From Candidatus Margulisiibacteriota bacterium (GTDB taxonomy: Bacteria > Margulisbacteria > WOR-1 > JAKLHX01 > JBAZKV01): DNA of 13,990 nt. Shown here piece by piece: positions 13,377 through 13,990 of the stretch. Both the position numbers and the translations under genes were made by a program. The stretch spans positions 1 through 13,990 of the forward strand of contig JBAZKV010000032.1 in the NCBI GenBank assembly GCA_041650635.1. Reading direction: 5' to 3'. The stretch's first letter is position 1. Every line of letters begins with the position of its first letter. A model generated the notes under the pieces. That model had not been told where the DNA came from and did no database searches. It was given only the letters and a program-made list of their open reading frames with translations.

Positions 13377-13405
13377 TTGACGCGATTTTCGTAAACCTTT
13401 ACAAT
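13377..13405 (+). promoter_or_regulatory. Sigma-70 promoter of the outer-membrane protein gene
   Basis: TTGACG (13377-13382), 17 bases, then TACAAT (13400-13405): one mismatch from consensus in each box at ideal spacing. The start is expected near 13412, leaving about 10 bases before the ATG at 13422 and no Shine-Dalgarno. An AT-rich TATATA stretch lies between the -10 box and the ATG. Confidence 0.65.
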
Positions 13406-13421
13406 GCTATATATAAAAGAC

Positions 13422-13990
13422 ATGAAAATAATCCTTGCGGCCATTTTTGTGTGCGCTCTTATTTTTGTTTCAATGCCCTGCGCGCGGGCTTCTTCCATGG
13501 CAGATCCGTCCAGGATAGGCGTTGGGGCAAGGCCTCTTTCCATGGGACGCGCCTACACGGGGCTTGCCGATGACATTTCTTCCATCTTTCTCAATCCTTC
13601 GGGCATAGCTTCTATGGAAGGATTAAGCCTCACTTCGATGAGGGCGACGCTGATAAATGAGGTCAATTATACCGTTCTGGGCGCGGCCATTCCCCTGCCG
13701 CTGGGTTCTGCAGGACTGGGGTATATCAATTCCTCGGTAACCTCCATACCTCTTACCAGATGGGTGGACAACTCCGGAGTACAAAGACCGGAGGTGTACG
13801 GTTCAAGCGATTACAGTTCCAATCTTTTCCTTGTTTCATATGCTGTTCCGGCGGAAAGGCTTCTTAGGCAGGAGAGGTTAATGAACCTGGACATCGGCGC
13901 CACTCTTAAGCTGTTTTCACAGGGTTTTTCCTCATCTGTTCCGGGGACCATGGATGGGAGTTCCGGCTCGGGGCTTGACCTCGATCTTGG
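13422..13990 (+). CDS. PorV/UPF0164-like outer-membrane beta-barrel protein, N-terminal part
   Basis: The frame is open from the ATG at 13422 to the window edge (189 codons). Residues 1-25 form a Sec signal peptide: MKII, a hydrophobic core AAIFVCALIFVSM, and a likely AxA cleavage near CARASS. The mature start IGVGARPLSMGRAYTGLADDISSIFLNPSGIASM is characteristic of the PorV/PorQ/UPF0164 barrel family (GARP/A..MG.A....DD....NPAG). It continues with alternating beta-strand-like segments (TLINEVNYTVLGAAIPLPLGSAGLGYINS). Family members are outer-membrane barrels, some serving type IX secretion; the role here is unknown. It indicates an outer membrane. It is divergent from the RSH gene, sharing a 91-base region between start codons. 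The C-terminal part is missing. Confidence 0.8.
   Translation, partial: MKIILAAIFVCALIFVSMPCARASSMADPSRIGVGARPLSMGRAYTGLADDISSIFLNPSGIASMEGLSLTSMRATLINEVNYTVLGAAIPLPLGSAGLGYINSSVTSIPLTRWVDNSGVQRPEVYGSSDYSSNLFLVSYAVPAERLLRQERLMNLDIGATLKLFSQGFSSSVPGTMDGSSGSGLDLDL

Overview
The window looks like a compact chromosomal segment of a bacterium with moderate G+C. Genes are tightly packed, mostly on the minus strand, with no gap over 150 bases and no tRNA, rRNA, CRISPR array, transposase or phage gene seen. The gene set is largely core. A signal-peptide-bearing PorV/UPF0164-like barrel protein at the right edge points to a cell with an outer membrane. Several proteins are divergent (a short HrcA, an RSH protein with a decayed hydrolase domain), which would fit an uncultured candidate phylum such as the Margulisbacteria/Saganbacteria group. 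That placement is a guess from general appearance only.

Layout. The left edge (1-775, minus) holds the N-terminal 258 residues of a CofD/UPF0052-family protein, followed by a 145-base spacer with a REP-like hairpin. From 6039 down to 921 runs a heat-shock operon, hrcA-grpE-dnaK-dnaJ-rsmE. It is driven by a consensus sigma-70 promoter (TTGACA, 17 bp, TATAAT) that runs into a CIRCE operator, so HrcA very probably represses its own operon. A PHP-domain phosphoesterase (6151-7497, plus) diverges from hrcA and converges on hemW with 2 bases between them. On the minus strand from 13330 down to 7500 lies a second probable transcription unit: an RSH-type (p)ppGpp synthetase-like protein, lepA, a 94-residue two-helix membrane protein, and hemW. 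Divergent from the RSH gene, an outer-membrane protein begins at 13422 and runs off the right edge.

The most unusual feature is a set of short palindromic elements. Four lie in frame inside hemW and two lie in the heat-shock operon spacers, one of which supplies the grpE stop codon. Two of the hemW copies share loop, flanks and reading frame, while their arms differ at three paired positions that all remain complementary. This resembles the protein-coding palindromic elements described in Rickettsia. The second unusual item is the RSH protein: its HD hydrolase residues are lost, most synthetase residues are kept, its synthetase carries an extra helical insertion, and it ends in two ACT-like domains.

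Several genes (dnaJ, lepA, the barrel protein) have no Shine-Dalgarno sequence but have a -10-like hexamer very close to a well-supported start codon, suggesting leaderless or near-leaderless transcripts.
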